A DNA stretch of 64,000 bases, taken from positions 1 through 64,000 of the IMG/VR virus record IMGVR_UViG_3300031227_000028; one strand, 5' to 3'. The position numbers were made by a program, and so were the translations under genes. Origin of the DNA: a virus. Positions within the stretch are counted from its first letter, which is position 1. Each line of letters begins with the position of its first letter. Shown here in pieces: positions 30,995-38,941 of this stretch. Below the pieces are notes generated by a model, which worked only from the letters and a program-made list of their open reading frames with translations, did no database searches and was not told the origin of the DNA.

Positions 30995-33127
30995 ATGAAA
31001 TTTAACTTAAGCCCTAGCAGTATGAACGTGTATTTTGAATCACAGTTAATGTACTATTTTCAAAAAGTAATTAAAGCACAACTAAGCGATTGGGTGCCAC
31101 AATGTTATGGTGCATTAGGAAATTGCTTACATTCAACTTTAGAAGAAGTTGATAAACTAAATAAAGACCAATTAGAAAGTCTATTCTGGGAGAAATACTA
31201 TGGTTCAGCAGCTGCTAAATCAGTTGGAATTAGAGGAACATATCCTGACCCATATAAATATTCTGAAGCAGTAAGATATGGTAAAGAAATATTTGAATTA
31301 AAATATGATATAATATCTTGTGAAGAAATAATTACTATTCCTATTTATGTTAATAATGAGCATACTATTTATTTAAAAGGTATTATTGATGTTCAAGCAA
31401 AATTAAAAAAAGATGGAAGTTATGTAATCGTTGACCATAAATCAAGTACTAGTATAGATAAAGGAGATAATTTCAAACGTCAAGGGTTATTTTATTCAAT
31501 GTTAATTTATAGAGTAAAAGGAATTCTACCAACGCAAGTTATTTTTGAATATGAAAAAATTAAAAAAACTAAATCATTTTCGTTTACAATTAAAGAATTA
31601 GATGATTTTTATGATTTATGTATTTCTACTATTAATGATATAATAGGTAAAGGAACAGATATAAGACAGTTTGAAATTGGTGAAATTAATAGTATTTTTA
31701 ATGGTCATAAAACTTTATGTGAACAAGTAAAAGAAAGTAGAAAAAATAAATTAAATTTTGGTATAGCTATATATGGTAATACATCAATACTTGTAGGAGA
31801 TATAACTGATATTTTAAAAAATAAATTAGATAAATTAATGTCATATGAAAAAGAGAATGCAGAATTTATAAAACAAAATAGTGATTGGGATGGGATAGTT
31901 CATTTATATAATAAATATAAAAATACATTTCCTACAGGATATATTCCTTTAGTTAAAAAAATATTAAAACATTATTCTGAATATATGAAAAAAGATTATA
32001 GATTAGAAATGAAAGATATGAGAAAACAAACTAAAAAAATTACATATTGTGAAAAACTAGAAGGTATTAAATTTAGAAGTTATCAAGAAGAATCTAGTAT
32101 TGCATTCTTTAAAGCCCAATATGGAATTATTAAATTAAAAACAGGGTTAGGAAAAACAATAGCTGCTGGTGAAATAATTAGAAAAGCTGGTTTAGTTACT
32201 TTATGGGTTATTGATAGAAAATTATTAGTTGAACAAACAGCTAAAACTTATCAAGAATTATTTAATGAAGAAATAGGAACTATTACTGAAGGTAAAATTG
32301 ATATTAAAAATATTACAATTTGTACTTATCAAACGTTAAATAGAAGATTTAAAGAATTAGCTGAATATTTAAAAACAGTTGGATTTTTAGTTGTAGATGA
32401 ATGTCATAAAGCTAGTGCAATGAGTATAAAAAATATTGCTGAACGATGTACAAATACTAAATATAGATTAGGACTTTCAGCTACTCCTGATTTGAAAAAT
32501 GAATGGCCTGAAGTAAAAGGTATATTAGGAGATATATGTTATCAATTAGATAAAGATGACCCACGTAATAAAGAATTTTTAGCTGAAGCTGATATAAATT
32601 TTATATCATTAGATGATAGAAAGTTTGCTGATAGTGGTGATTATCGAGAATCATATAATAGTTATATTGTTCATAATGATATAAGAAATAATTGTATAAA
32701 AAAATTAGTTGATAAACATAAAAACGAAAATATATTAATTGTTACAAAATTAATTGAACATGCAAAAATATTAAGTAAATTACTTAATTGTGCAATTATA
32801 ATTGGTGAAACATCTACAGAAGAAAGAAATAGAATTACTGAAGAATATGCAAAAGAAAAACCTTTTATTTGTGTAGGTAGTGTTCAAATAATTTCTGAAG
32901 GTTGGGATGTACCAACATTATCTGTTTTAATTCAAGCCAGTGCAATGTCAAGTAATATTAAAACAATACAAGGATTAGGTCGTCCTTTAAGAAAGAATAA
33001 CAATAAAGATAAAGCAATATATTATGATTTTTTAGATAAATATAATAAATACACAAATGATGCATCAAAAAATAGAATAAAAGCTCTTAAATATGAAGGA
33101 AATATATTAAAAGTAATAAATGGATAA
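30995..33127 (+). CDS. Cas4/RecB-like nuclease fused to SF2 helicase
   Basis: A 710-residue protein. Residues 1 to about 250 are a RecB/Cas4-type PD-(D/E)XK nuclease: an early LSPSSMNVY segment, GIIDV at about 130, VDHKSS at about 147 and RQGLFYSML. Residues about 360-710 are a superfamily 2 helicase of the XPB/UvsW kind: Walker A TGLGKT (about 384), VVDECHKA (about 466), LGLSATPDL, and motif VI IQGLGRPLRKNN (about 657). No iron-sulfur cysteine set is obvious. It may act in recombination-dependent replication, repair or end processing. The fusion makes a one-chain helicase-nuclease. Confidence 0.8.
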   Translation: MKFNLSPSSMNVYFESQLMYYFQKVIKAQLSDWVPQCYGALGNCLHSTLEEVDKLNKDQLESLFWEKYYGSAAAKSVGIRGTYPDPYKYSEAVRYGKEIFELKYDIISCEEIITIPIYVNNEHTIYLKGIIDVQAKLKKDGSYVIVDHKSSTSIDKGDNFKRQGLFYSMLIYRVKGILPTQVIFEYEKIKKTKSFSFTIKELDDFYDLCISTINDIIGKGTDIRQFEIGEINSIFNGHKTLCEQVKESRKNKLNFGIAIYGNTSILVGDITDILKNKLDKLMSYEKENAEFIKQNSDWDGIVHLYNKYKNTFPTGYIPLVKKILKHYSEYMKKDYRLEMKDMRKQTKKITYCEKLEGIKFRSYQEESSIAFFKAQYGIIKLKTGLGKTIAAGEIIRKAGLVTLWVIDRKLLVEQTAKTYQELFNEEIGTITEGKIDIKNITICTYQTLNRRFKELAEYLKTVGFLVVDECHKASAMSIKNIAERCTNTKYRLGLSATPDLKNEWPEVKGILGDICYQLDKDDPRNKEFLAEADINFISLDDRKFADSGDYRESYNSYIVHNDIRNNCIKKLVDKHKNENILIVTKLIEHAKILSKLLNCAIIIGETSTEERNRITEEYAKEKPFICVGSVQIISEGWDVPTLSVLIQASAMSSNIKTIQGLGRPLRKNNNKDKAIYYDFLDKYNKYTNDASKNRIKALKYEGNILKVING

Positions 33128-33165
33128 ACAAAACATTTATATATTAGTTATGATTATTTATTATT
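33124..33165 (+). promoter_or_regulatory. TATA promoter of the clamp gene
   Basis: ACAAAACATTTATATATTAG, the genome's core promoter, followed by an AT-rich leader and GAGG before the ATG at 33203. Confidence 0.6.
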
Positions 33166-33202
33166 TATTATGATTAAAAAAATTTATATGAGGTAAATAA
33201 AA

Positions 33203-33907
33203 ATGAAAATAAAAAAACAAATTATTAGAGATTTTTTAAAAGAAAGTGCATTATCTGGTGATAGTTCACTTACTGAAGTAAAATTAGATTTCAATGAACA
33301 AGCAATGTGCTTAACTGCAATAACTGGTGGTAATGCTGTAATGGTAAAAGCTCAATTAATTTCTGGTGCATTTGAAGAATATGAAGCAATTGGAAAAATT
33401 GGAATAATTAATTATTCTGAATTGACAAAAATTATTGATGCATTAAATGATAATATTGAAATTAATAAAGAAGGAAATTTATTAGTATTTAAAGGTGGGC
33501 GAAAAATTGAAGTACCATTAGCTGATGAATCATTAATTAAAGATATTTCAAAAATTCCTAGTTTAGAATATGATTATACATTTGCTTTGAATAAATCAGT
33601 ATTTGACGCTATTAATAAAAATATTGTATTCTCAATGAATAAAAATGATAGTAAAACTATTCAATTTACTGGTGAAAATAAAATATTAAATATTAAATAT
33701 GGTACTAAATATAAATTTGAAGATAGTATTGCAGTTAATGAAATTAATGCTAATAAAATTGATGTTAAATTTGGAGAGCCTTTATTAAATGCTATTACAA
33801 ATTTAAGTGGTGATTTAACAGTTCAAATGAAAAGCGAATTTCCAATAACTATTATGAAAAAAACTGAAATGTATGCAATTAAGATTATTGTAGCACCAAA
33901 AGTTTAA
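33203..33907 (+). CDS. PCNA-like sliding clamp
   Basis: A 234-residue protein with the two-domain beta-alpha-beta pattern of PCNA and T4 gp45 clamps: an N-terminal IRDFLKESALSG helix, DFNEQAMCLTAITGGNAVMV, an interdomain linker near residue 110-120 and a C-terminal strand ending MYAIKIIVAPKV. It should ring DNA as a trimer and hold the polymerase. It is followed by a loader gene. Several proteins in the window end in peptides that could bind it. Confidence 0.8.
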   Translation: MKIKKQIIRDFLKESALSGDSSLTEVKLDFNEQAMCLTAITGGNAVMVKAQLISGAFEEYEAIGKIGIINYSELTKIIDALNDNIEINKEGNLLVFKGGRKIEVPLADESLIKDISKIPSLEYDYTFALNKSVFDAINKNIVFSMNKNDSKTIQFTGENKILNIKYGTKYKFEDSIAVNEINANKIDVKFGEPLLNAITNLSGDLTVQMKSEFPITIMKKTEMYAIKIIVAPKV

Positions 33908-33955
33908 ATTTTTATTTTATTTTATTTTATTAAATTATTAAGAGGGAGAAACAAA

Positions 33956-34882
33956 ATGAATATTGACGATTTAAAAAACATTGCATGGATGATTAAATAT
34001 AGACCAAAAACATTAGATAATGTTGTTGGAAAAGAAGCTAAACTATTGAAAAAATATGTTGATAGTAATAATTTACAACATTTTTTACTATCTTCTAGAA
34101 CACCAGGTACAGGAAAAACAACTTGTGCAAAAGCTATTATTAATGATACTGGAGCAGATTACATTGAAATAAATAGTAGTGATGAAAGAGGAATAGATGT
34201 TATTAGAGATAAAATTAAATTATTTGTTAGTACGATGAGTTCTAAACCTGGTTTAAAAAAAATTGTATTTTTAGATGAAATGGATTCTATGACTAAAACA
34301 GCTCAAGATGCACTTCGTAATATGATGGAGAAATTTATGACTAATGCTATCTTTATTCTAACTTGTAATTATATTGAAAAGGTTATTGAACCAATCAAAA
34401 ATCGTTGTGAAGTTATAGTTTTTGATAGTCCTGATAAAGCAGAGATTAGAAAATATTTATTGAATATCATAGATGCTGAAAGCGTTAAATATACTAGTGA
34501 TGGATTAAATAAATTAATTGATATGAATTATCCAAGTATAAGAGAATCTGTTAATACTTTACAAAAGTTTAAAACTATGGATATTGAATTGAATCCTATT
34601 AATTTAAAAAAAAATAATGAGAAATTTGATATTTTATGGACAGATATTAAAAGTGGTAAGGTTTTAAATGTTAGAAAAGAAATCTGTGAAAATAATTATA
34701 ACCCTGAATTATTATTAAAACATTTTTGGGCAAAAACATATACAGATGAAAAATTAACTATAAAACAAAAAATTAAATTAGTATCTGTATTAGCAGATGT
34801 TGATTATAAAATGAGTATTGGTGCATCAAAAAATATTCAAATAGATAATATGTTATTTAAAATAGTAGGTGCTTTAATATAA
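33956..34882 (+). CDS. Clamp loader ATPase (RFC small subunit / gp44-like)
   Basis: A 308-residue AAA+ protein. It opens with WMIKYRPKTLDNVVG, the RFC-box start, then Walker A TPGTGKTT (about residue 52), INSSDERG, Walker B IVFLDEMDS (about 105) and an arginine-finger motif IKNRCEV (usually SRC). Length and the TPGTGKT variant are close to T4 gp44. It should load the clamp with the next gene product. Confidence 0.88.
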   Translation: MNIDDLKNIAWMIKYRPKTLDNVVGKEAKLLKKYVDSNNLQHFLLSSRTPGTGKTTCAKAIINDTGADYIEINSSDERGIDVIRDKIKLFVSTMSSKPGLKKIVFLDEMDSMTKTAQDALRNMMEKFMTNAIFILTCNYIEKVIEPIKNRCEVIVFDSPDKAEIRKYLLNIIDAESVKYTSDGLNKLIDMNYPSIRESVNTLQKFKTMDIELNPINLKKNNEKFDILWTDIKSGKVLNVRKEICENNYNPELLLKHFWAKTYTDEKLTIKQKIKLVSVLADVDYKMSIGASKNIQIDNMLFKIVGALI

Positions 34883-34887
34883 TTAAA

Positions 34888-35382
34888 ATGGATTTATTCA
34901 AAACTTTAAATAAAATATATACTGCAAGAGATACTGATTGGGTTAAAGATATTGATAGTAATGTGTCAAATGTACCTATTAATATTATTTTATCATATAA
35001 TATTAAACTTAGTAATGTAGTAGCTTTTTTAGATAAATATACATTTAGATTAGATGTTAAGAATTTTTGTATATTAGCTTGGGCAATTATACACCCTAAA
35101 TATAATTCAATGCCTTTTAGTAAAAAAATAAAAGCTAATGAAAAAGAAAATAATAAATATCAATTTTTATTAGATAAAATACAAACTAGAATGGAAATAT
35201 CAAACAATGATTGGGTTGATTCTAAGAATTATTATATTGAAGACATTGAAAGAAGAATAACAGATTATTTAACTTTATTTGGTTGTACTAAAAAAGAATG
35301 GAAATCAATTGGAATTGATTTTGAAGAATCAAAAAAAATTAATATTGTAGATATAAAAAAAGGATTAGATAAATGGTTTTAA
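34888..35382 (+). CDS. Putative clamp-loader accessory subunit (gp62-like position)
   Basis: A 164-residue helical protein directly after the loader ATPase, the place of the T4 gp62-type subunit. Sequence similarity to gp62 is not visible. The last residues, KKGLDKWF, match the end of the DNA polymerase here and look like a PCNA-binding peptide. This supports a clamp-linked role. Confidence 0.5.
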   Translation: MDLFKTLNKIYTARDTDWVKDIDSNVSNVPINIILSYNIKLSNVVAFLDKYTFRLDVKNFCILAWAIIHPKYNSMPFSKKIKANEKENNKYQFLLDKIQTRMEISNNDWVDSKNYYIEDIERRITDYLTLFGCTKKEWKSIGIDFEESKKINIVDIKKGLDKWF

Positions 35383-35385
35383 TTA

Positions 35386-35483
35386 ACAAAACATTTATAT
35401 ATTATATATGTAATAAATAATTATATTGATAGGAGACTGTTACTCCTAATCAAATAGAACAAAAAAAATACGGAGATATAAAA
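35386..35483 (+). promoter_or_regulatory. Promoter and pseudoknot-like leader of the transporter gene
   Basis: AACAAAACATTTATATATTA is the TATA core. The leader holds AGGAG-ACTGTTA-CTCCT (35431-35447), then AATCAAATAGAAC, an A-run and ACGGAG before the ATG. Loop CTGT (35437-35440) could pair with ACGG (35470-35473), which overlaps the ribosome site. This H-type layout recalls preQ1 class I riboswitches. It is suggestive only. Confidence 0.45.
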
Positions 35484-36134
35484 ATGATAAATGAAATAAT
35501 AATAACTTACAAATTTTTTGGTAAGAGAGGCTTATTTGTATTCACAGGTATAGCAATAATCTTAGCAAATATACAAGTTTTGAAAACAGTACAATTATTT
35601 GGAATGGTTGCAACATTAGGTAATGTTATATATGGATGTTCTTTTTTGATAACAGATATATTATCTGAAAATCATGGGAAGAAAGATGCTAAGACAGCTG
35701 TTATAATAGGATTGTCTGCAGCAATAATATCAACTGTTATAATGTATATATGTACTTTATTCGTTCCACATTCAAGTGATTTCGCTAGTGGGGCTTTATC
35801 AACAATTTTTAGTGTTATGCCAAGAATAATGATTGCATCTTTAATAGCATATACAATATCTAACTTTAATGATGTACATATATTCCATAAAATAAAAGCT
35901 AAAACAGGAGATAAACATCTTTGGATTAGAAATATTGGTTCAACATTTTCAAGTCAATTATTAGATACAGTAATTTTTAGTGTAATAGCTTTCTGGGGAA
36001 TGTTTAGTAGAGATATATTTATTCAAATAATGTTAACTACATATATTATGAAAATTGTAACAGCAGCTTTAGATACACCTTTCCTTTATCTTGCTAAATG
36101 GATGAAGAAAAATGGTCATGTGAGTGAGGAATAA
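35484..36134 (+). CDS. yhhQ: Queuosine precursor transporter (YhhQ/VUT family)
   Basis: A 216-residue integral membrane protein with about six hydrophobic helices. The family signature TDILSENHGKKDAKTAV follows helix 2, and a conserved SQLLDTVIFSVIAFWG lies in the second half. Family members import preQ0 or preQ1. It is immediately followed by two TGT-like genes that would use such a base, so this virus appears to bring its own uptake system for 7-deazaguanine precursors. No de novo synthesis genes are in the window. Confidence 0.85.
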   Translation: MINEIIITYKFFGKRGLFVFTGIAIILANIQVLKTVQLFGMVATLGNVIYGCSFLITDILSENHGKKDAKTAVIIGLSAAIISTVIMYICTLFVPHSSDFASGALSTIFSVMPRIMIASLIAYTISNFNDVHIFHKIKAKTGDKHLWIRNIGSTFSSQLLDTVIFSVIAFWGMFSRDIFIQIMLTTYIMKIVTAALDTPFLYLAKWMKKNGHVSEE

Positions 36135-36135
36135 A

Positions 36136-37287
36136 ATGGATAGAAATTTTTTTGAAGAGAATAAATTAGTATATTTGCCAGCAACCCTTCCATCTGCTGA
36201 GTTATGTATAAATAATGATGAACCAACTGCAAAACAACCTCACTTTTGGAATAAAGAAACATCAATATGGTACTATCCAAATTTATTAATTAGTGCATAT
36301 CATGCAGATAAAATTGAAGATATTAGAAAATTAATGGGAATAGATAAAGATGTAAAAATTCTTTATGATAGTGGAGGTTACCAAATGGTAACCTTAGGAG
36401 GAAATATTAATCCTAAAGATTTAATAGAATTACAATTAAAAAATTCTAATGCTGGCCTTATATTAGATAATCCTCCTTTTAAAATAGGATTAGGAAATTC
36501 ACAGTTTGGTGAATCAATGAATGAAGATGAAATATCAATATGTCTTAATAAAACAAAAGAGAATGCTAAAATTGCAATGGCTAATAATATAGGACCAAAT
36601 AAAATTAGATTATATGGTGTAGTGCAAGGAGAATCATGGGAACAAATTAATAGATGGTATGATTCAATGCATGAATTAGAAGAAGAATATGGAAAATTTG
36701 ATGCCTGGGCAATGTCACCAAAACCATCAACAATAGCATTATATGGAATTTTATTATTAGAAAGAAAAATTAAAACCCCAATACATTTTTTACAGGCTAC
36801 AAGTAGAGAAGCAATATCCACTACCGCATATATTAGAAAATTATCAAAAAATTTGATAACTATTGATAGTTCAAATTTTTCATCTGGTACAAGATATGGA
36901 AGAATAATAAATTATGAGCATTTAGGTATATTTGATATAGGCGAAGGAAAAAGAGAAAAAAATAAAAAAGGTTGGTTTTGTGATTGTCCTATTTGTAGAG
37001 AAAGAAAAATTGATATTGAAAATTTATCAACAACAGATTTAAAATATATAAATATTCATAATTTATATCAAATAGTTAAAATTGTAAAAGTTGCAGATTG
37101 GTTAGTTGATTATAGTGAAGTAATGTTTTTTAATTGGATTAAGAAATTTAAATCATCATGCACTGGTGCAATTAAAATGTTACAATTTTATGATAAATAT
37201 GGATTAGAAAGAACTAAATTAAATTACTCAGATATATTCACAGCAAATGATAATATAGTAAATCAAAAAGGTTTATTTGATTTTTAA
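36136..37287 (+). CDS. DpdA/TGT-like 7-deazaguanine transglycosylase, paralog 1
   Basis: A 383-residue protein of the tRNA-guanine transglycosylase superfamily, viral DpdA type. It has DSGGYQ at residues 78-83, RLYGVVQGESWE, FDAWAMSPKPS, TIDSSNFSSG, and a zinc site CDCPIC with a later HNLYQ. DpdA enzymes swap guanine in DNA for a 7-deazaguanine base, protecting viral DNA from restriction. The start at 36136 has GAGG upstream. The C-terminus NQKGLFDF resembles a clamp-binding (PIP) peptide. A tRNA substrate cannot be excluded. Confidence 0.78.
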   Translation: MDRNFFEENKLVYLPATLPSAELCINNDEPTAKQPHFWNKETSIWYYPNLLISAYHADKIEDIRKLMGIDKDVKILYDSGGYQMVTLGGNINPKDLIELQLKNSNAGLILDNPPFKIGLGNSQFGESMNEDEISICLNKTKENAKIAMANNIGPNKIRLYGVVQGESWEQINRWYDSMHELEEEYGKFDAWAMSPKPSTIALYGILLLERKIKTPIHFLQATSREAISTTAYIRKLSKNLITIDSSNFSSGTRYGRIINYEHLGIFDIGEGKREKNKKGWFCDCPICRERKIDIENLSTTDLKYINIHNLYQIVKIVKVADWLVDYSEVMFFNWIKKFKSSCTGAIKMLQFYDKYGLERTKLNYSDIFTANDNIVNQKGLFDF

Positions 37288-37312
37288 ATTATATAGATTA
37301 GGAGAAAATAAA

Positions 37313-38458
37313 ATGAAAAGAACATTTTTTGAAAATAATAAATTAGTTTTTATCCCTGCAATTTTACCTAATAAAGATCTTTTTGGTAAAGAAACAGATA
37401 AATATTCTTTTTTTTCTGATAAGTCTTTATATTTTTATCCTAATGTTTTAATTAGTGCATATCACGGGAAACATTTAGATATTAGGAAAGAATTAGAATG
37501 TAATGATAATGTTATGATTTTAGGTGATTCAGGTGGATTTCAAGCAGTAACTTTAGGTGGCGATATAAACGCTAAAGAAGTTATTAAATGGCAAATGAAT
37601 AATTGTAATGCTGGTTTAATACTTGATAAGCCTCCATATAAATTTGGTGGAACAGCGCAATTTGCAGGTACACCATCTAAAGAATTTTTTAATGAATGTT
37701 TAGAAAAAACAAAACAAAATGCTTTAATAGCTCTTGAACATAATAAAGGCGAAAAGAAAATTAGATTATATGGAGTAATTCAAGGCGAAACATGGGAACA
37801 AATGAAACAATGGTATGAAACAATATCATCAATTCAAACAAATGAGAAAAAATTTGATGCATGGGCATTATCACCAAAACCATCAAATGATGTTTTTAAA
37901 ATTGCAATGCTTGGTATTTTATGTTTAGAAAAAAAAATAGATACACCATTGCATATACTTCAAATTTCAAATCGTCCTGGAATAATAGTTGCTGCTTTAA
38001 TAAGATTTTGTATTCAACAAACAGTAACTATAGATAGTTCTTCTCCTTCAAAAGCATCACGTTTTGGGGAAATATATAATCCATATACATTTTTAGCAGA
38101 AATTAAAACCGGGCAAAGAAGACCAAAAGAAAAAATGAATGGATGGATGTGTGATTGCCCAATATGTCAAGCAACTAATATATCTTTTAATGATGTTGAA
38201 AATAAAAATTATGAAAATATTTTGGATTTACATAATTTATATCAAATAGTGCGTTTTGTAAAATATATGGATTGGGTAGTACAAGATAAAGAAATATTAA
38301 TGAAAATGGTAAAAACTGTTTCAATTAATGCTTATAATGCAATTGAAATGATTTATTATTATAAAGAATATGGATTAGAAAGAACTAAATTAAAATATCC
38401 AAATGTATTTGAATCAAATAATGATGCATCAAATCAAAAAGGATTATTTGAATTTTAA
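37313..38458 (+). CDS. DpdA/TGT-like 7-deazaguanine transglycosylase, paralog 2
   Basis: A 381-residue paralog of the preceding gene and clearly a tandem duplicate: MKRTFFENNKLVFIPA against MDRNFFEENKLVYLPA. It has GDSGGFQ, RLYGVIQGETWEQ, FDAWALSPKPS, TIDSSSPSKASRFG, zinc site CDCPIC and HNLYQ. Both copies keep all visible motifs, so both may be active, possibly on different sequence contexts or bases or as a heterodimer. The C-terminus NQKGLFEF again looks like a clamp-binding peptide. Confidence 0.78.
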   Translation: MKRTFFENNKLVFIPAILPNKDLFGKETDKYSFFSDKSLYFYPNVLISAYHGKHLDIRKELECNDNVMILGDSGGFQAVTLGGDINAKEVIKWQMNNCNAGLILDKPPYKFGGTAQFAGTPSKEFFNECLEKTKQNALIALEHNKGEKKIRLYGVIQGETWEQMKQWYETISSIQTNEKKFDAWALSPKPSNDVFKIAMLGILCLEKKIDTPLHILQISNRPGIIVAALIRFCIQQTVTIDSSSPSKASRFGEIYNPYTFLAEIKTGQRRPKEKMNGWMCDCPICQATNISFNDVENKNYENILDLHNLYQIVRFVKYMDWVVQDKEILMKMVKTVSINAYNAIEMIYYYKEYGLERTKLKYPNVFESNNDASNQKGLFEF

Positions 38459-38467
38459 GGTAATAAA

Positions 38468-38941
38468 ATGGCTGTGAAACAAGAAACATATGATAAATGG
38501 ATAGCTAAATATGGTCCAAATGCAAGAATTGGTTTAGATATTATAGGTAAATGTAATTTATATCCTAAAGAATTAGGGAGAATATTTTTACCTACAATAA
38601 CAGAGGCAATTAAAAAAAATAATTGTTATATAATTGATGATAGGAATTGGGTATTTTTTAATTATAATAAAAAATTAAATAAAATGAAACTTCAATATAT
38701 ATTATCAATGGACCATAAAGGAACTATTTTATTAAAACATCTTGAATCAATTTGTGCAGAAAGACATATTCCTATAATTTATTTAACTGTTGTTGCAGGA
38801 ATGCCAGCAGTTGATTGGTATTATAAAAAAGGTTTTATAAAAGTTAAAGAAAGACATTCAAGGAAGGGAACTTTATTGTTTGATGTTGAGAAGAAGTTTT
38901 TTAAAATAGGTTTAGAGAAATGGTATAAAAATGAAATATAA
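38468..38941 (+). CDS. GNAT-like acetyltransferase
   Basis: A 157-residue protein. The order of segments fits the GNAT fold: KLQYILSMDHKGTILLKHLE (strand 4 and helix 3), IPIIYLTVVAGMPAVDWYYKKGF (strand 5 and helix 4). It follows the two TGT-like genes with nine bases between and overlaps the polymerase gene, so it may further decorate the modified base or modify a protein. Near the C-terminus KIGLEKWY resembles the GLDKWF clamp peptide of its neighbours. Confidence 0.55.
   Translation: MAVKQETYDKWIAKYGPNARIGLDIIGKCNLYPKELGRIFLPTITEAIKKNNCYIIDDRNWVFFNYNKKLNKMKLQYILSMDHKGTILLKHLESICAERHIPIIYLTVVAGMPAVDWYYKKGFIKVKERHSRKGTLLFDVEKKFFKIGLEKWYKNEI

Noticed and set aside
34888-35382. Confident gp62/RFC-large assignment
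   Set aside because: No Walker motifs or clear similarity; only position and the clamp-like tail support it, so it is listed as putative.
36378-36821. Minus-strand 147-codon frame
   Set aside because: Lies entirely inside the strongly supported DpdA-like gene on the plus strand.
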